A DNA stretch of 64,000 nucleotides, from NCBI RefSeq assembly GCF_014656075.1, contig NZ_BNBS01000001.1, positions 227,028 through 291,027 on the forward strand, read 5' to 3'. A program made the position numbers and the translations under genes. The DNA is from Streptomyces hydrogenans. GTDB taxonomy: Bacteria; Actinomycetota; Actinomycetes; Streptomycetales; Streptomycetaceae. The notes under the pieces were generated by a model. The model was not told the origin of the DNA, made no database searches, and worked only from the letters and a program-made list of their open reading frames with translations. This document shows positions 26,098-34,543 of the stretch, one piece after another (within the stretch, counting starts at the first letter, position 1; every line of letters begins with the position of its first letter).

Positions 26098-27288
26098 TCA
26101 CGGGTTCTGGAAGTGGACCTCCGGGTGTTCCGGCGCCGGGCCCTCGAGCGGTCCTTCGGGGGCTCCGCGCAGATGGCGGTCGAAGAAGGCCGCCACGTAG
26201 GCGCGGGTCAGGTGGACGGCCCGCTCGGGCGCGAGGTCCGCGGCGGGCAGGCCGAAGTGGCGCTCGGCGAGCGGGAAGTCGGAGAAGGTCGAGTGCCGCG
26301 CCCCGGCGACGGTGAGCCACCGCTTCCACCCGTCGAGCGCTGGCCAGATCCGGTCCCAGGTGGTGTCCAGGCCGCCGGGCAGATGGACCTCGTCGTGGGT
26401 GCCGAGCATCAGGAAGGGCCGGCCCCGCAGTCCCTCGGCCGGCAGGTCCGCCCAGAAGGCCCCGTCCATGTTCACGCCCGCGTCGACCCTGCGGTCGGCC
26501 GCCATCGTGGTGGCCGCGCTCGCGCCGCCGATGGAGTGCCCGGCCATCCCGATCCGGCGGGTGTCGATCACGCGCGCGTGACGCCACGCCGGGGCCGGGC
26601 CGGTGAGGCGGTCCAGGACGAAGCGCATGTCGGCGGCGCGGGTGGAGGTCACGACGCTTCCGGGAACGCCCTGTTCGTCGAGGGCGGCGCAGGCGACGCA
26701 GCCCAGCGTCTCGCCGCCGGGGAGGGTGATGCCGTACGACTCGTAGGCGTGGTCGACGGAGGCGACGACGTAGCCGCGCGAGGCGAGGTCCTCGGCGAGG
26801 TGGGTGAGGGTCCAGCGGGAGACGGAGAAGCCCGGCGAGAGCAGGACGAGCGGGCGGCGTCCGGGTGCGGGGCGGACGTCGCTCCGGCTGTGCGTCCGGG
26901 TGGCGGCCAGGACGTCCGCCGGCATCGCGGCGCCCACGCCCAGCCCCTCGGCGAGCCGCCGCGCCTCCTCACGGGTCGCGTACGGGGCTCGGGCGCCGCC
27001 GCCGGGGCGGGCGGCCGGGTAGTGGAGGGTGACCATCAGCCGCCGCCCGTCGGCCGTCGGCACCCAGGGGTCCGTACGGGAGCGGTCGACGAGCGGCAGC
27101 ACGGTGCTGCCCACGGGGTGCGGTCCGGTCGGTACCGGCAGCGCGAACGGAACCGCGGCCGCGCGGGCGTCGACACCGCCGCGGGCACCGGCGGCGGACT
27201 GCGTGCCGGAGGCGGCGGCGGTCCCGGCGGATAACGCGAGGGAGCAGACGAGAACGGCGGCCGCGGCCGCCCGGGTGAATCGCTTCAT
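26098..27288 (-). CDS. Secreted alpha/beta hydrolase, PAF-acetylhydrolase/lipase-like
   Basis: The ~396-aa protein has a signal peptide (KRFTRAAAAAVLVCSLALS, cleavage near AAAS). The mature enzyme has VTLHYPA, LVLLSPGFSVSRWTLTHLAEDL, VDHAYESYGI, nucleophile elbow IGMAGHSIGGASAATTM near residue 245, FLMLGTHDEVHLPGG and the His segment GARHSTFSDFPL. It is similar to streptomycete lipases and plastic-degrading-like esterases. ATG at 27288 is used; an in-frame GTG lies three codons upstream. Confidence 0.85.
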   Translation of the reverse strand: MKRFTRAAAAAVLVCSLALSAGTAAASGTQSAAGARGGVDARAAAVPFALPVPTGPHPVGSTVLPLVDRSRTDPWVPTADGRRLMVTLHYPAARPGGGARAPYATREEARRLAEGLGVGAAMPADVLAATRTHSRSDVRPAPGRRPLVLLSPGFSVSRWTLTHLAEDLASRGYVVASVDHAYESYGITLPGGETLGCVACAALDEQGVPGSVVTSTRAADMRFVLDRLTGPAPAWRHARVIDTRRIGMAGHSIGGASAATTMAADRRVDAGVNMDGAFWADLPAEGLRGRPFLMLGTHDEVHLPGGLDTTWDRIWPALDGWKRWLTVAGARHSTFSDFPLAERHFGLPAADLAPERAVHLTRAYVAAFFDRHLRGAPEGPLEGPAPEHPEVHFQNP

Positions 27289-27385
27289 GCGGGTCACGCT
27301 AGAAGCCCGCCCCCGCGCGCCGCGTCCACCCCGAGGCGTAATCCACCGCGGCGACGTCCGTCCGGTCCACCGGACCGGCGGGGCC

Positions 27386-29272
27386 TCAGCCCAGCGGCAG
27401 TTCCAGGAAGGACGACGCCTCGGCCGGCGAGCCGAGTTCGGTCTGCGTCCAGGTCACGGACGCGTCCCCGTACAGCGGGTCCTTGCTGTCGACGACGAGC
27501 ATCAGCCGGTGACCGGCGGGGATGTCGTAGGCGGCGGCCTGGAGGCGCCAGGTGACGGTGGTGTCCCGGTCGGGGGTCAGGTCGTAGGCGTTGAGCGGTT
27601 CGTGGGTGATGATGCGGGCCGTGTCGTCCTCGGCGACGTCGAAGAGGTGGGCGATGAGCCCGGCGGCGGAGACGGTGGAGCGGACGGTGAGGCGGAGCCT
27701 CGGGACGCCGCGGACGCGCCGGCCGACCGGACCGCCGTCGGCCGGGACGAGCGGCGCCGTGGTCCAGGCGAGGGCGTGCCGCCGGTCGATCTTGCGGATG
27801 TCGTAGATCTTGGGGTTGCCCCTCCACTCGGCCTGGCCGGTCCTGAGCGGTTCGCCCATCGCGGTGGCCTCCGTGTCGACGCCCGCGAGGAAGGTGCGGC
27901 GCCAGCCGGTGGTCGCCGCGTCCTCCCCGGCGGGCACGAGCCGGCCGTCGGTGCCGCCGGCGCCCTCGCCGGTGAGGCCGAGCACCTCGTGGCCGACGGT
28001 GACGTCCCGCCAGGTGGGCCGGGACTCGCGGACGGCGGGTTCGACGATCCGCCGGGCGCCGGTGGGCCGTCCGGTGACCGGGTCGGTCGCGGGCTCGGTG
28101 ACGTACGTGAACATCACCTGGCCGCAGACCTCGTCCCACTCCTCGACGCCGTTGCGCTCGCCCTTGAGGTGGTGGTCGAGCCAGGCGTACGCCTCGTCCA
28201 GGACGGGGTCGGGCGCGCCCGGAGCGGTTCCGAGGAGGCCGACGCCCTCGGGGGCCGCGTGGTCGCCGATCCAGAGGTTGAGCCGCTTGGGGACGCGCAG
28301 CCGGTCGAAGGCGTCGACCACCTCGTTGACCGCGAAGAGGCTCTCGTGCCAGGTGTTCGAGAAGAAGGTGGGGGTGCCGTGGTCGTCGGTGAGGTCGGTG
28401 TACGTCTCCGGGGAGCGGCGCTCGGCCCAGCGGACGACCGCGTCGAGGTTCCGGTCGTTCAGGAAGTCGTCCAGGACCCGCCGGTTCTCCTCGTCGAACT
28501 TCTCCTCGACGGGACCGCCGGTGAAGCCGATGAGGGCCTTCACGGCGGCGAGGTGACGGGTCCTGTTCTCGTACAGGCTGGTGGCGAGGTTGCCCCAGGT
28601 GCTCAGGGCGACGACGGCGGCGACGCGCTCGTCGTGGGCGGCGACGAGCTGGCTGATCCCGGAGCCGTAGGACTCGCCCAGGAAGCCGGTGACGGCGGGG
28701 GCGAACCGCTCGATGCCGAAGTCGACCACGGTGGAGCCGTCGGCCACGTCGTGCGGGCCGGCGACGTCGACGTACCCCTCCGAGGTGGTGGGGAGTCCGG
28801 GGATCCCGAGGCCGCGCGGCGTGTAGGCGAGGACGTGGTAGCCGCGCAGGGCGAGCGCCATGTAGAGGCCGGGGAAGAGGCCCCAGCCGAAGGGGGTCCA
28901 GCCGGAGGGGACGACGACGAGCGGGTGGGGGCCCGGCGCGAGCAGGCGCAGGCTGAAGGCGGAGAGGCGGAGCCCGTCGGTGGTCTCGATGCGGTGGTGG
29001 GCCGGCAGCGCCAGGCCGCGCACCCGCGCGACCTGCTCGGCGAGTCCGGCGGGGAGCGCGCCCGCGGCGGGTCCGCCGTCGGTCAGGAGGACGGCGAGGA
29101 CGGTCTGGCCGAAGCGGACGGCCTCGGGGTGGACGGTCCCGCCGGAGGCCCACAGGCCGTCGGCGGCGACGCGGTCCGCGTCGGCCTCGGTGAGGGCCGC
29201 CCCGCTTCCGGGGAATCCAGGGAACTCCTCGGACGAACCGTCGGTGGTGGAGCTGGGCTGGGGCACGTGCAC
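27386..29272 (-). CDS. CocE/NonD-family hydrolase with X-Pro dipeptidyl-peptidase C-terminal domain
   Basis: The ~628-aa protein has an alpha/beta-hydrolase core with LVVVPSGWTPFGWGLFPGLYMAL, the nucleophile elbow TGFLGESYGSGISQLVAA near residue 192 (Ser in GESYG), acid LWIGDHAAPEGVGLL and a helical cap. The C-terminal jelly-roll domain typical of CocE/X-Pro peptidases (RLRLTVRSTVSAAGLIAHLFDV, VTWRLQAAAYDIPAGHRLML) follows. The family hydrolyses esters or N-terminal X-Pro dipeptides. Start: GTG at 29272 or 29266 (VHVPQPSS) after GAGAGGAACGG; no signal peptide. Confidence 0.85.
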   Translation of the reverse strand: MHVPQPSSTTDGSSEEFPGFPGSGAALTEADADRVAADGLWASGGTVHPEAVRFGQTVLAVLLTDGGPAAGALPAGLAEQVARVRGLALPAHHRIETTDGLRLSAFSLRLLAPGPHPLVVVPSGWTPFGWGLFPGLYMALALRGYHVLAYTPRGLGIPGLPTTSEGYVDVAGPHDVADGSTVVDFGIERFAPAVTGFLGESYGSGISQLVAAHDERVAAVVALSTWGNLATSLYENRTRHLAAVKALIGFTGGPVEEKFDEENRRVLDDFLNDRNLDAVVRWAERRSPETYTDLTDDHGTPTFFSNTWHESLFAVNEVVDAFDRLRVPKRLNLWIGDHAAPEGVGLLGTAPGAPDPVLDEAYAWLDHHLKGERNGVEEWDEVCGQVMFTYVTEPATDPVTGRPTGARRIVEPAVRESRPTWRDVTVGHEVLGLTGEGAGGTDGRLVPAGEDAATTGWRRTFLAGVDTEATAMGEPLRTGQAEWRGNPKIYDIRKIDRRHALAWTTAPLVPADGGPVGRRVRGVPRLRLTVRSTVSAAGLIAHLFDVAEDDTARIITHEPLNAYDLTPDRDTTVTWRLQAAAYDIPAGHRLMLVVDSKDPLYGDASVTWTQTELGSPAEASSFLELPLG

Positions 29273-29448
29273 CCGTTCCTCTCGGCTGGAGTGTGACTGT
29301 CCGTCATACGGACGCACGCAAGCCTCACGTATCGGAACGGGAGCGACCAGAGCGCACGAAGGGCGCATGGATCGCGCAAGGGGGCGGCAACGACCCAGGT
29401 CGCCCCGAACTCGACGTTTGGGAGCGGACGGAGTCGTTCCGGAGGGGG

Positions 29449-30585
29449 TCAGCGCGGCAGCTCCGGCGGGTTCGTCCCCTCGGTGCGGACGATGAGCAGC
29501 GCGGCCACGTCGTCGTCGAGCCCGCCGTCGCCGTAGGCGGCGAGGTCCCGGTGGAGGAGGTCGGGCACCTGTTCGGAGGGGGCGGTGGACCACTGCCGCG
29601 CCCGCTCCTCCAGCGGGTAGAAGGTGCCGGCGCGGTCGCGGGTCTCGCTGACGCCGTCGGTGTAGAGCAGCAGCCGGTCGCCGGGGCCGAAGGGGAACTC
29701 CTCCACGTGGTGGTGGGAGTCGGCGAGGCCGGCGAGGTTGAGCGGCAGCGAGGGGTCGGCGACCTCCACCGGACTGACGTCGGTGCCGTGCTGGAGGAGC
29801 GGGGCGGGGTGGCCGCAGTTGAGCAGACGGGCGGTGCCGGTGCCCTCGGGGAGTTCGACGAGGACGACGGTGGCGAAGCGTTCGGCGGCGTCGGAGTCGG
29901 GGTCCCAGGCGGCGTAGCGGGCCAGTCCCTCGTCGAGGCGGTCGGCGAGCGCGGGGAGGTCGGGGGCGTCGTAGGCGGTGGAGCGGAAGGAGCCGAGCAG
30001 GACCGAGGCCGTCTCGACGGCTCCGAGGCCCTTGCCCTGCACGTCGCCGAGCATGATCCGTACCGCGCCGGGGATCCGCACGGCTTCGTAGAAGTCGCCG
30101 CCGATCCGGGCCTTGGCCGCGGCGGCGACGTACAGCAGGTGGAGTTCGACGGGGCCGAGGCGGGGCGGGAGCGGGCGGAGCACCACGCGCTGGACGACGT
30201 CGGCGACGGCGGTCACCTCGGCGAGGTCCCGTTCGTAGCGGGTGCGGACCGCGCTGACCCAGGCGGAGGCGGCGGTGATGCCGAGGATGAGGCCCTCGCT
30301 CGCGAGCAGTTCGTCGGTGCCGGATTCGCCCCGGCCCAGGACGAGCACGGCCCGCAGGACCATCGCGACGACGCCCATGCCGATGGTGCCCCACACGCTC
30401 CAGGTGGCGGCGGCGAGCGCGGGGACGGTGAAGAGGAGCCGGTCGACGCGCTCGGAGTCGGGGGTGACGATGTCCGCGACGACGACCAGGACCATGACCA
30501 GGACGGGCAGGGCGCGCCCGAGGTTGACCTGGGTCCGGGACCCGACGGCGGGCCGGGGCCGGGGCCGGGGACCAGCTGTGTGCAT
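29449..30585 (-). CDS. Membrane-anchored SpoIIE-type PP2C phosphatase
   Basis: The 378-aa protein has three to four N-terminal membrane segments (ALPVLVMVLVVVADIV, LLFTVPALAAATWSVWG, IGMGVVAMVLRAVLVLG, residues ~24-110) followed by a PP2C domain. That domain shows VVLRPLPPRLGPVELHLLYVA, KARIGGDFYEAV (metal Asp), IMLGDVQGKGLGAVETA, NCGHPAPLL, LLLYTDGVSETRDRAG and DDDVAALLIVR. This architecture is very common in Streptomyces, and the partner is usually an STAS-domain anti-anti-sigma factor. It abuts the MFS gene (1 base apart). Confidence 0.9.
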   Translation of the reverse strand: MHTAGPRPRPRPAVGSRTQVNLGRALPVLVMVLVVVADIVTPDSERVDRLLFTVPALAAATWSVWGTIGMGVVAMVLRAVLVLGRGESGTDELLASEGLILGITAASAWVSAVRTRYERDLAEVTAVADVVQRVVLRPLPPRLGPVELHLLYVAAAAKARIGGDFYEAVRIPGAVRIMLGDVQGKGLGAVETASVLLGSFRSTAYDAPDLPALADRLDEGLARYAAWDPDSDAAERFATVVLVELPEGTGTARLLNCGHPAPLLQHGTDVSPVEVADPSLPLNLAGLADSHHHVEEFPFGPGDRLLLYTDGVSETRDRAGTFYPLEERARQWSTAPSEQVPDLLHRDLAAYGDGGLDDDVAALLIVRTEGTNPPELPR

Positions 30586-30586
30586 T

Positions 30587-32065
30587 TCATGATCGTACGC
30601 AGAACGGGCGGCGGGACCGGCGCGCTTCGGACGGGCGTGTCCCGTCGCCCGGGCCGCCGGACGCCCCCGGGAGGGCGAGGGCGGCGGGCAGGGTGAGGCC
30701 CGCGACGAGCGCCAGGACCGGGAGCGCGGCACCGTGGGCGGGGACGAAGCCTCCCGCCGGGACGAGGGCGAGAAGGAGGGCGGCGGTGGCGACGCCGACG
30801 GCGGGGCCGGTGTTCATGGCGGTCTGCTGGAGCCCGCCGGCGACCCCGGCGTGCTCCACGGGAGCGTGCCGGACGATCGCGGCGGTCGCGGTGATCATCA
30901 GGGTGACGAACCCGGCGCCGAGGAGGGCCGCGCCGGTGCCGGTCGCCACGGCGCCCGCACCGGTGTCGAGGCGGGCGAGGACCAGCACCCCGGCGGTGAG
31001 CAGGCCGCCTCCGGCGAGGGCGGTGCGCCGGGGGCCGAGCCGGCGCTGGAGCGGCGGGCAGCCCAGGGCGCCGAGCACCATCAGGACGGCGAGCGGGAGG
31101 AAGCGGAGGCCGGCGTCGAGCGGGTCGAGGCGCTGGACCTCCTGGAGGAAGTACGTCGTGACGAAGAGGGCGCCGGAGAGCGCGGCGGAGGCGGCCAGCA
31201 GTGCGCCGAGTCCGGCGGCCACGGGCCGGCTCCGCAGCAGCGCGGGCGGCAGCAGGGGATGCGGGGCCCGCCGTTCGTGGCGTACGAGGGCGAGCGCGGC
31301 GGCCGCGGAGGCGGCGAGGGTGACGGCGGCCCGTCCGCCGGCGCCGGGGTGCGGGAGGGTGACGAGCCCGTGCACGAGGAGGCCGAGCGCGGTGGCGAGC
31401 AGCAGGGCGCCCAGCGGATCGCCGCCCGCACGCGCGCGTGCCGGGTCCGTCCGGCGGGGCTCGCGGACGGTGAGGGCGAGGAGTCCGACGGCGAGCGTCG
31501 GCGGCACGCCGAGGAGGAAGACGGAGCGCCAGCCGTACGCGGAGACCAGGGCGCCGCCGAGGAGGGGGCCGGCCGCCGCGGCGAGTCCGATGGCGGCGGT
31601 GCGCAGCGCGATGGGGCCGGTGAGCCGGTCGGGCGGGTAGGCGGTGCGGAGCATGCCGAGGGTGGCGGGCTGGAGGAGCGCCCCGCAGACCCCTTGGAGG
31701 ATGCGGAGCAGCACCACGGTGCCGATGCCGGGGGCGAGCGCGATCCCGGCGGAGGCGGCGGCGAAGCCGAGGGAGCCGAGCGCGAAGACCCGGTGGTGGC
31801 CGTGCCGGTCGCCGAGGCGACCGGCGAGGACGAGGAGGCTCGCGACGGCGACGAGATAGCCAGTGCTGGTCCACTGGACCTGGGCGACGCCGGTGTGCAG
31901 GTCCCGTTGGAGGGCGGGTTGGGCGAGGGTCAGGACGGTGCCGTCGAGGGCGACGACGGCGGCGCCGGTGACGCTGCACGCGAGGGTCCGGGCGCGGACG
32001 CTCCGGGTGGGTGCGGGGGCGGCGGTCGCCGAGCCCGGGGCCGCCGGGCCGGTGGTGGCGCTCAT
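30587..32065 (-). CDS. MFS drug:H+ antiporter, DHA2 (14-TM, EmrB/QacA) type
   Basis: The 492-aa protein is almost wholly hydrophobic. Motif C region and family marks are AVVALDGTVLTLAQPALQRDL, WTSTGYLVAVASLLVLAGRLGDRHGHHRVF (motif A), LRILQGVCGALLQPATLGML and GPLLGGALVSAYGWRSVF. It should export a hydrophobic compound by proton antiport. It starts inside the end of the TetR gene (4-base overlap), a repressor-pump operon. Induction is likely by the pump substrate acting on TetR. Confidence 0.92.
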   Translation of the reverse strand: MSATTGPAAPGSATAAPAPTRSVRARTLACSVTGAAVVALDGTVLTLAQPALQRDLHTGVAQVQWTSTGYLVAVASLLVLAGRLGDRHGHHRVFALGSLGFAAASAGIALAPGIGTVVLLRILQGVCGALLQPATLGMLRTAYPPDRLTGPIALRTAAIGLAAAAGPLLGGALVSAYGWRSVFLLGVPPTLAVGLLALTVREPRRTDPARARAGGDPLGALLLATALGLLVHGLVTLPHPGAGGRAAVTLAASAAAALALVRHERRAPHPLLPPALLRSRPVAAGLGALLAASAALSGALFVTTYFLQEVQRLDPLDAGLRFLPLAVLMVLGALGCPPLQRRLGPRRTALAGGGLLTAGVLVLARLDTGAGAVATGTGAALLGAGFVTLMITATAAIVRHAPVEHAGVAGGLQQTAMNTGPAVGVATAALLLALVPAGGFVPAHGAALPVLALVAGLTLPAALALPGASGGPGDGTRPSEARRSRRPFCVRS

Positions 32066-32784
32066 CGGGTGGGCTCCGCCGGGCCGAGGTGGGCGTCGAG
32101 GGCGGCGCGGACGAACGGGGCGGGGTCGTCGGAGCCGGTGGCGAGGGAGAGGCTGCCCCAGTGGCGGAGCTGGGCCAGGCCGTGGAGGTTCGCCCAGAGC
32201 GCGCCGGCTGCGGTGACGGCGTCGGTCCCGGGACGGAGTTCGGCGACGAGGGCGGCGAGCCGGGCGAAGAGCGGCAGGCTCGTCTCGCGCAGCCCCAGCC
32301 GGCCGCTCTCCAGCAGGTCGTGGCGGAACATCAGCTCGTACATGCCGCGGCGCTCGGCGGCGTATCCGAGGTAGACGCGGGTCAGCGTCTCGACGCGCTC
32401 CCGGGGTCCGGCGTCCGTGCGGTCGGCCTCCCGGTCGGCCTCGGCGACGCGCGCGGCGAGTTCGGCGAAGCCCTCGCGGGCGATGGCCGACAGCAGGTCG
32501 AGGTGGGTCGGGAACCAGCGGCGGGGCGCGCCGTGGGAGACGCCGGCGCGGCGGGCGATCTCGCGGAGGGTGAGGGCCTGGGCGCCTTCGGCGTCGACGA
32601 GGGCGACGCCGGTCCTGACGAGCCGCTCCCGCAGCCCGTCGCCCTTCTCTTCCGCGCCGGGACGGGCTTCTGCTTCGGCTTCGGCCCGCGCGTCGGTGCC
32701 TGCATCGACGCCGGGGCCGGCGTCGGCATCGGTCCCGGAGTGGTGGCGAGCCCGGGCGTGGTCCTGAGGTGAAGGCTGAGACAT
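32062..32784 (-). CDS. TetR-family repressor of the adjacent MFS pump
   Basis: The ~240-aa protein begins with an unusual ~45-residue His/Asp/Ala/Glu-rich disordered tail. The TetR helix-turn-helix follows (LRERLVRTGVALVDAEGAQ, LTLREIARRAGVSHGAPRRWFPT, ~residues 50-97) and a TetR_C ligand domain (YLGYAAERRGMYELMFRHDLLES). The start is ATG at 32784 (a GTG two codons upstream is possible). Palindromic operators lie directly upstream, supporting autoregulation. Confidence 0.92.
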   Translation of the reverse strand: MSQPSPQDHARARHHSGTDADAGPGVDAGTDARAEAEAEARPGAEEKGDGLRERLVRTGVALVDAEGAQALTLREIARRAGVSHGAPRRWFPTHLDLLSAIAREGFAELAARVAEADREADRTDAGPRERVETLTRVYLGYAAERRGMYELMFRHDLLESGRLGLRETSLPLFARLAALVAELRPGTDAVTAAGALWANLHGLAQLRHWGSLSLATGSDDPAPFVRAALDAHLGPAEPTR

Positions 32785-32805
32785 GGACACTGTCTACCAG
32801 TCCCC

Positions 32806-32852
32806 GTAGACAGTGTCTACGATCTTCGAAGCGCGAAATAGACAGCGTCTAC
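32806..32852. promoter_or_regulatory. TetR operator array (GTAGACA-N-TGTCTAC)
   Basis: GTAGACAGTGTCTAC (32806-32820) is a perfect 15-base palindrome. ATAGACAGCGTCTAC (32838-32852) is a near copy 32 bases on. A third half-like copy, ACACTGTCTACC, lies at 32788-32799 beside the TetR start codon. The spacing of about three helical turns suggests two TetR dimers on one face of the DNA. Confidence 0.8.
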
Positions 32853-32881
32853 TCCCCCGGCGCCCCATCGGTTACACTGGT

Positions 32882-33050
32882 GGGCAGCGAAGGGGAGTAG
32901 CCCTGCGAACCGGTCGTCGACACACTGGAACCCCCGGGTTCCCGGTGACCGGGTCCGCGCACGACGCGGACGGGCGAGACCTTCGGCCAGGCATCACCAC
33001 GTCCACAGTTCCGTGGGCGTGGTCCGTCATGCCGGGCCGAGTGGTCCTCC
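32882..33050 (+). ncRNA. yybP-ykoY-type (Mn2+) riboswitch
   Basis: The diagnostic loop pair is present: AAGGGGAGTAGCCC (32890) and GGGCGAGACCTTCGGCC (32971), with GGCAT (32990) pairing to ATGCC (33029) and an internal hairpin CCACGTCCAC/GTGGGCGTGG. This class binds Mn2+ and turns on Mn exporters such as MntP and the GDT1/TMEM165 family. The next gene is a GDT1-family protein, a perfect contextual match. A likely -10 box, TACACT, lies at 32873. Boundaries are approximate. Confidence 0.85.
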
Positions 33051-33111
33051 CGTCGCCCACCGAGGTGTCGTGCGGAGCCACGGGGCCCGGGACCGAGCAG
33101 AGAGCGCCGGT

Positions 33112-33693
33112 ATGCACCTCGACCCCTTGGCGATCGTCACCGCCTTCGGGCTCATCTTCCTCGCCGAGCTTCCCGACAAGACCATGTTCGCGTCGCTCGC
33201 CATGGGCACGCGCATGCGTCCCCTCTACGTGTGGTTCGGCACCTCCGCGGCCTTCGCGGTGCACGTCGCCATCGCCGTCGGCGCCGGCAGCCTCCTCGGG
33301 CTGCTCCCCGGCTGGATCGTCAAACTCGTCTCCGCCCTGATGTTCGGCTTCGGCGCGTTCATCCTGCTGCGCGCCGGGGGCGACGACGAGGACGACGCGG
33401 GCGGCAAGACCGTCACCGGCTTCTGGCCGGTGTTCTCCACCGCCTTCATGGCCGTCTTCATCAGCGAGTGGGGTGACCTGACGCAGATCACCACCGCCAA
33501 CCTCGCCGCCACCAACGGCACCGCGTCGACCGCGATCGGCTCGTTCCTCGCGCTGACCTCGGTCTCCGCCCTGGCGCTGGTCGCCGGCCGTTTCATCGCC
33601 AAGCGCGTGCCGCTCAAGACCGTCCAGCGGGTCGGCGGCGTCTGCATGGCGGGCCTCGCGATCTGGTCCCTGGTCGAGGTCTTCACCGGCTGA
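33112..33693 (+). CDS. GDT1/TMEM165 (UPF0016) family Mn2+/Ca2+ exporter
   Basis: The 193-aa membrane protein has about six helices and the two family signature motifs ExGD(K/R)(T/S): ELPDKTMFASLA near residue 19 and EWGDLTQITTANLA near 120. GDT1 homologues move Mn2+ (or Ca2+) out of the cytosol in exchange for protons. The upstream yybP-ykoY riboswitch gives direct regulatory support for manganese export. Note the Pro in the first motif (ELPDKT rather than ExGDKT), which is common in actinobacteria. Confidence 0.92.
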   Translation: MHLDPLAIVTAFGLIFLAELPDKTMFASLAMGTRMRPLYVWFGTSAAFAVHVAIAVGAGSLLGLLPGWIVKLVSALMFGFGAFILLRAGGDDEDDAGGKTVTGFWPVFSTAFMAVFISEWGDLTQITTANLAATNGTASTAIGSFLALTSVSALALVAGRFIAKRVPLKTVQRVGGVCMAGLAIWSLVEVFTG

Positions 33694-33783
33694 CGGGCCC
33701 CGACCGCTCCCCCTCCGGGGCCGTGACCGCCGCGCGCGGCCGCGGCCCCGGAGCCGTATCCCCCGCTCCCCTCCGGTGCGATC

Positions 33784-34311
33784 ATGCGGACCATGGCCAC
33801 CACCTCCGAACCGGCCGACCGCCTCACGGCGTTCGGGAACCAGCTCGTCGACGTCCACCTCTGGCTCCGCGAGGAGCTCGCCCGGCTCCGCTCCGGGCTC
33901 GACACCTTCCTGTCCGGCGCCGGCGACCGCCCCCGCGAGCTGCGGGCGCACTGCCTCGCCTTCTGCTCCGCGCTCACCCGCCACCACACCGCCGAGGACG
34001 GCGGCGTCTTCCCCGCGCTCGCCGAGGCCCACCCCGAGTTGCGGCCCGTCCTCGACGAGCTGGCCCGCGACCACGTCCAGGTGGAGGAGATCCTGGTCCG
34101 CCTCCAGGCCCTCCTCGACGGCCTGCCCGCCGCCCCGGACGCACCGCTCGGCACGGAGGAGGCCCGCCGGGTGCGCGGCGAGCTGGACGGACTGATCGCG
34201 CTCGTCGAGTCGCACTTCACCTACGAGGAGAAGAAGCTCGTGGCGGCGCTCAACGGGCTCGCCGTCCCGCTGCCCGAGGACTTCGCGCTCCGCGACCTGA
34301 CCGGCCGCTGA
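33784..34311 (+). CDS. Hemerythrin-domain protein
   Basis: The 175-aa four-helix protein carries hemerythrin-type ligands: VDVHLWLREEL (His), FCSALTRHHTAEDGGVFPAL (HH..E), LARDHVQVEEIL (His/Glu) and ESHFTYEEKKLV (H..E). It could bind a non-haem di-iron centre for O2/NO or redox sensing. Alternative start: ATG at 33793. Confidence 0.85.
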   Translation: MRTMATTSEPADRLTAFGNQLVDVHLWLREELARLRSGLDTFLSGAGDRPRELRAHCLAFCSALTRHHTAEDGGVFPALAEAHPELRPVLDELARDHVQVEEILVRLQALLDGLPAAPDAPLGTEEARRVRGELDGLIALVESHFTYEEKKLVAALNGLAVPLPEDFALRDLTGR

Positions 34312-34543
34312 CTCGGCCACCCGCCCGCGGCCGACGGCCCGCGCGCTCCTCACCGGTCACCGTCGGACGACGGTCCGCTCCCCTGGCGGACGACCGCCCG
34401 TTCTCCACCGTCGGACCGCGATCCCCTTCTCCGTCCGCCCGCGGACGAGGCCGACGGCGAGCCTCACCCCGGGAAAGCCGCCGGTGGGGCACCGTCCACC
34501 CCGCAGACACCGGCACGCACCGACCGTCACGAGAGGACGCCCC

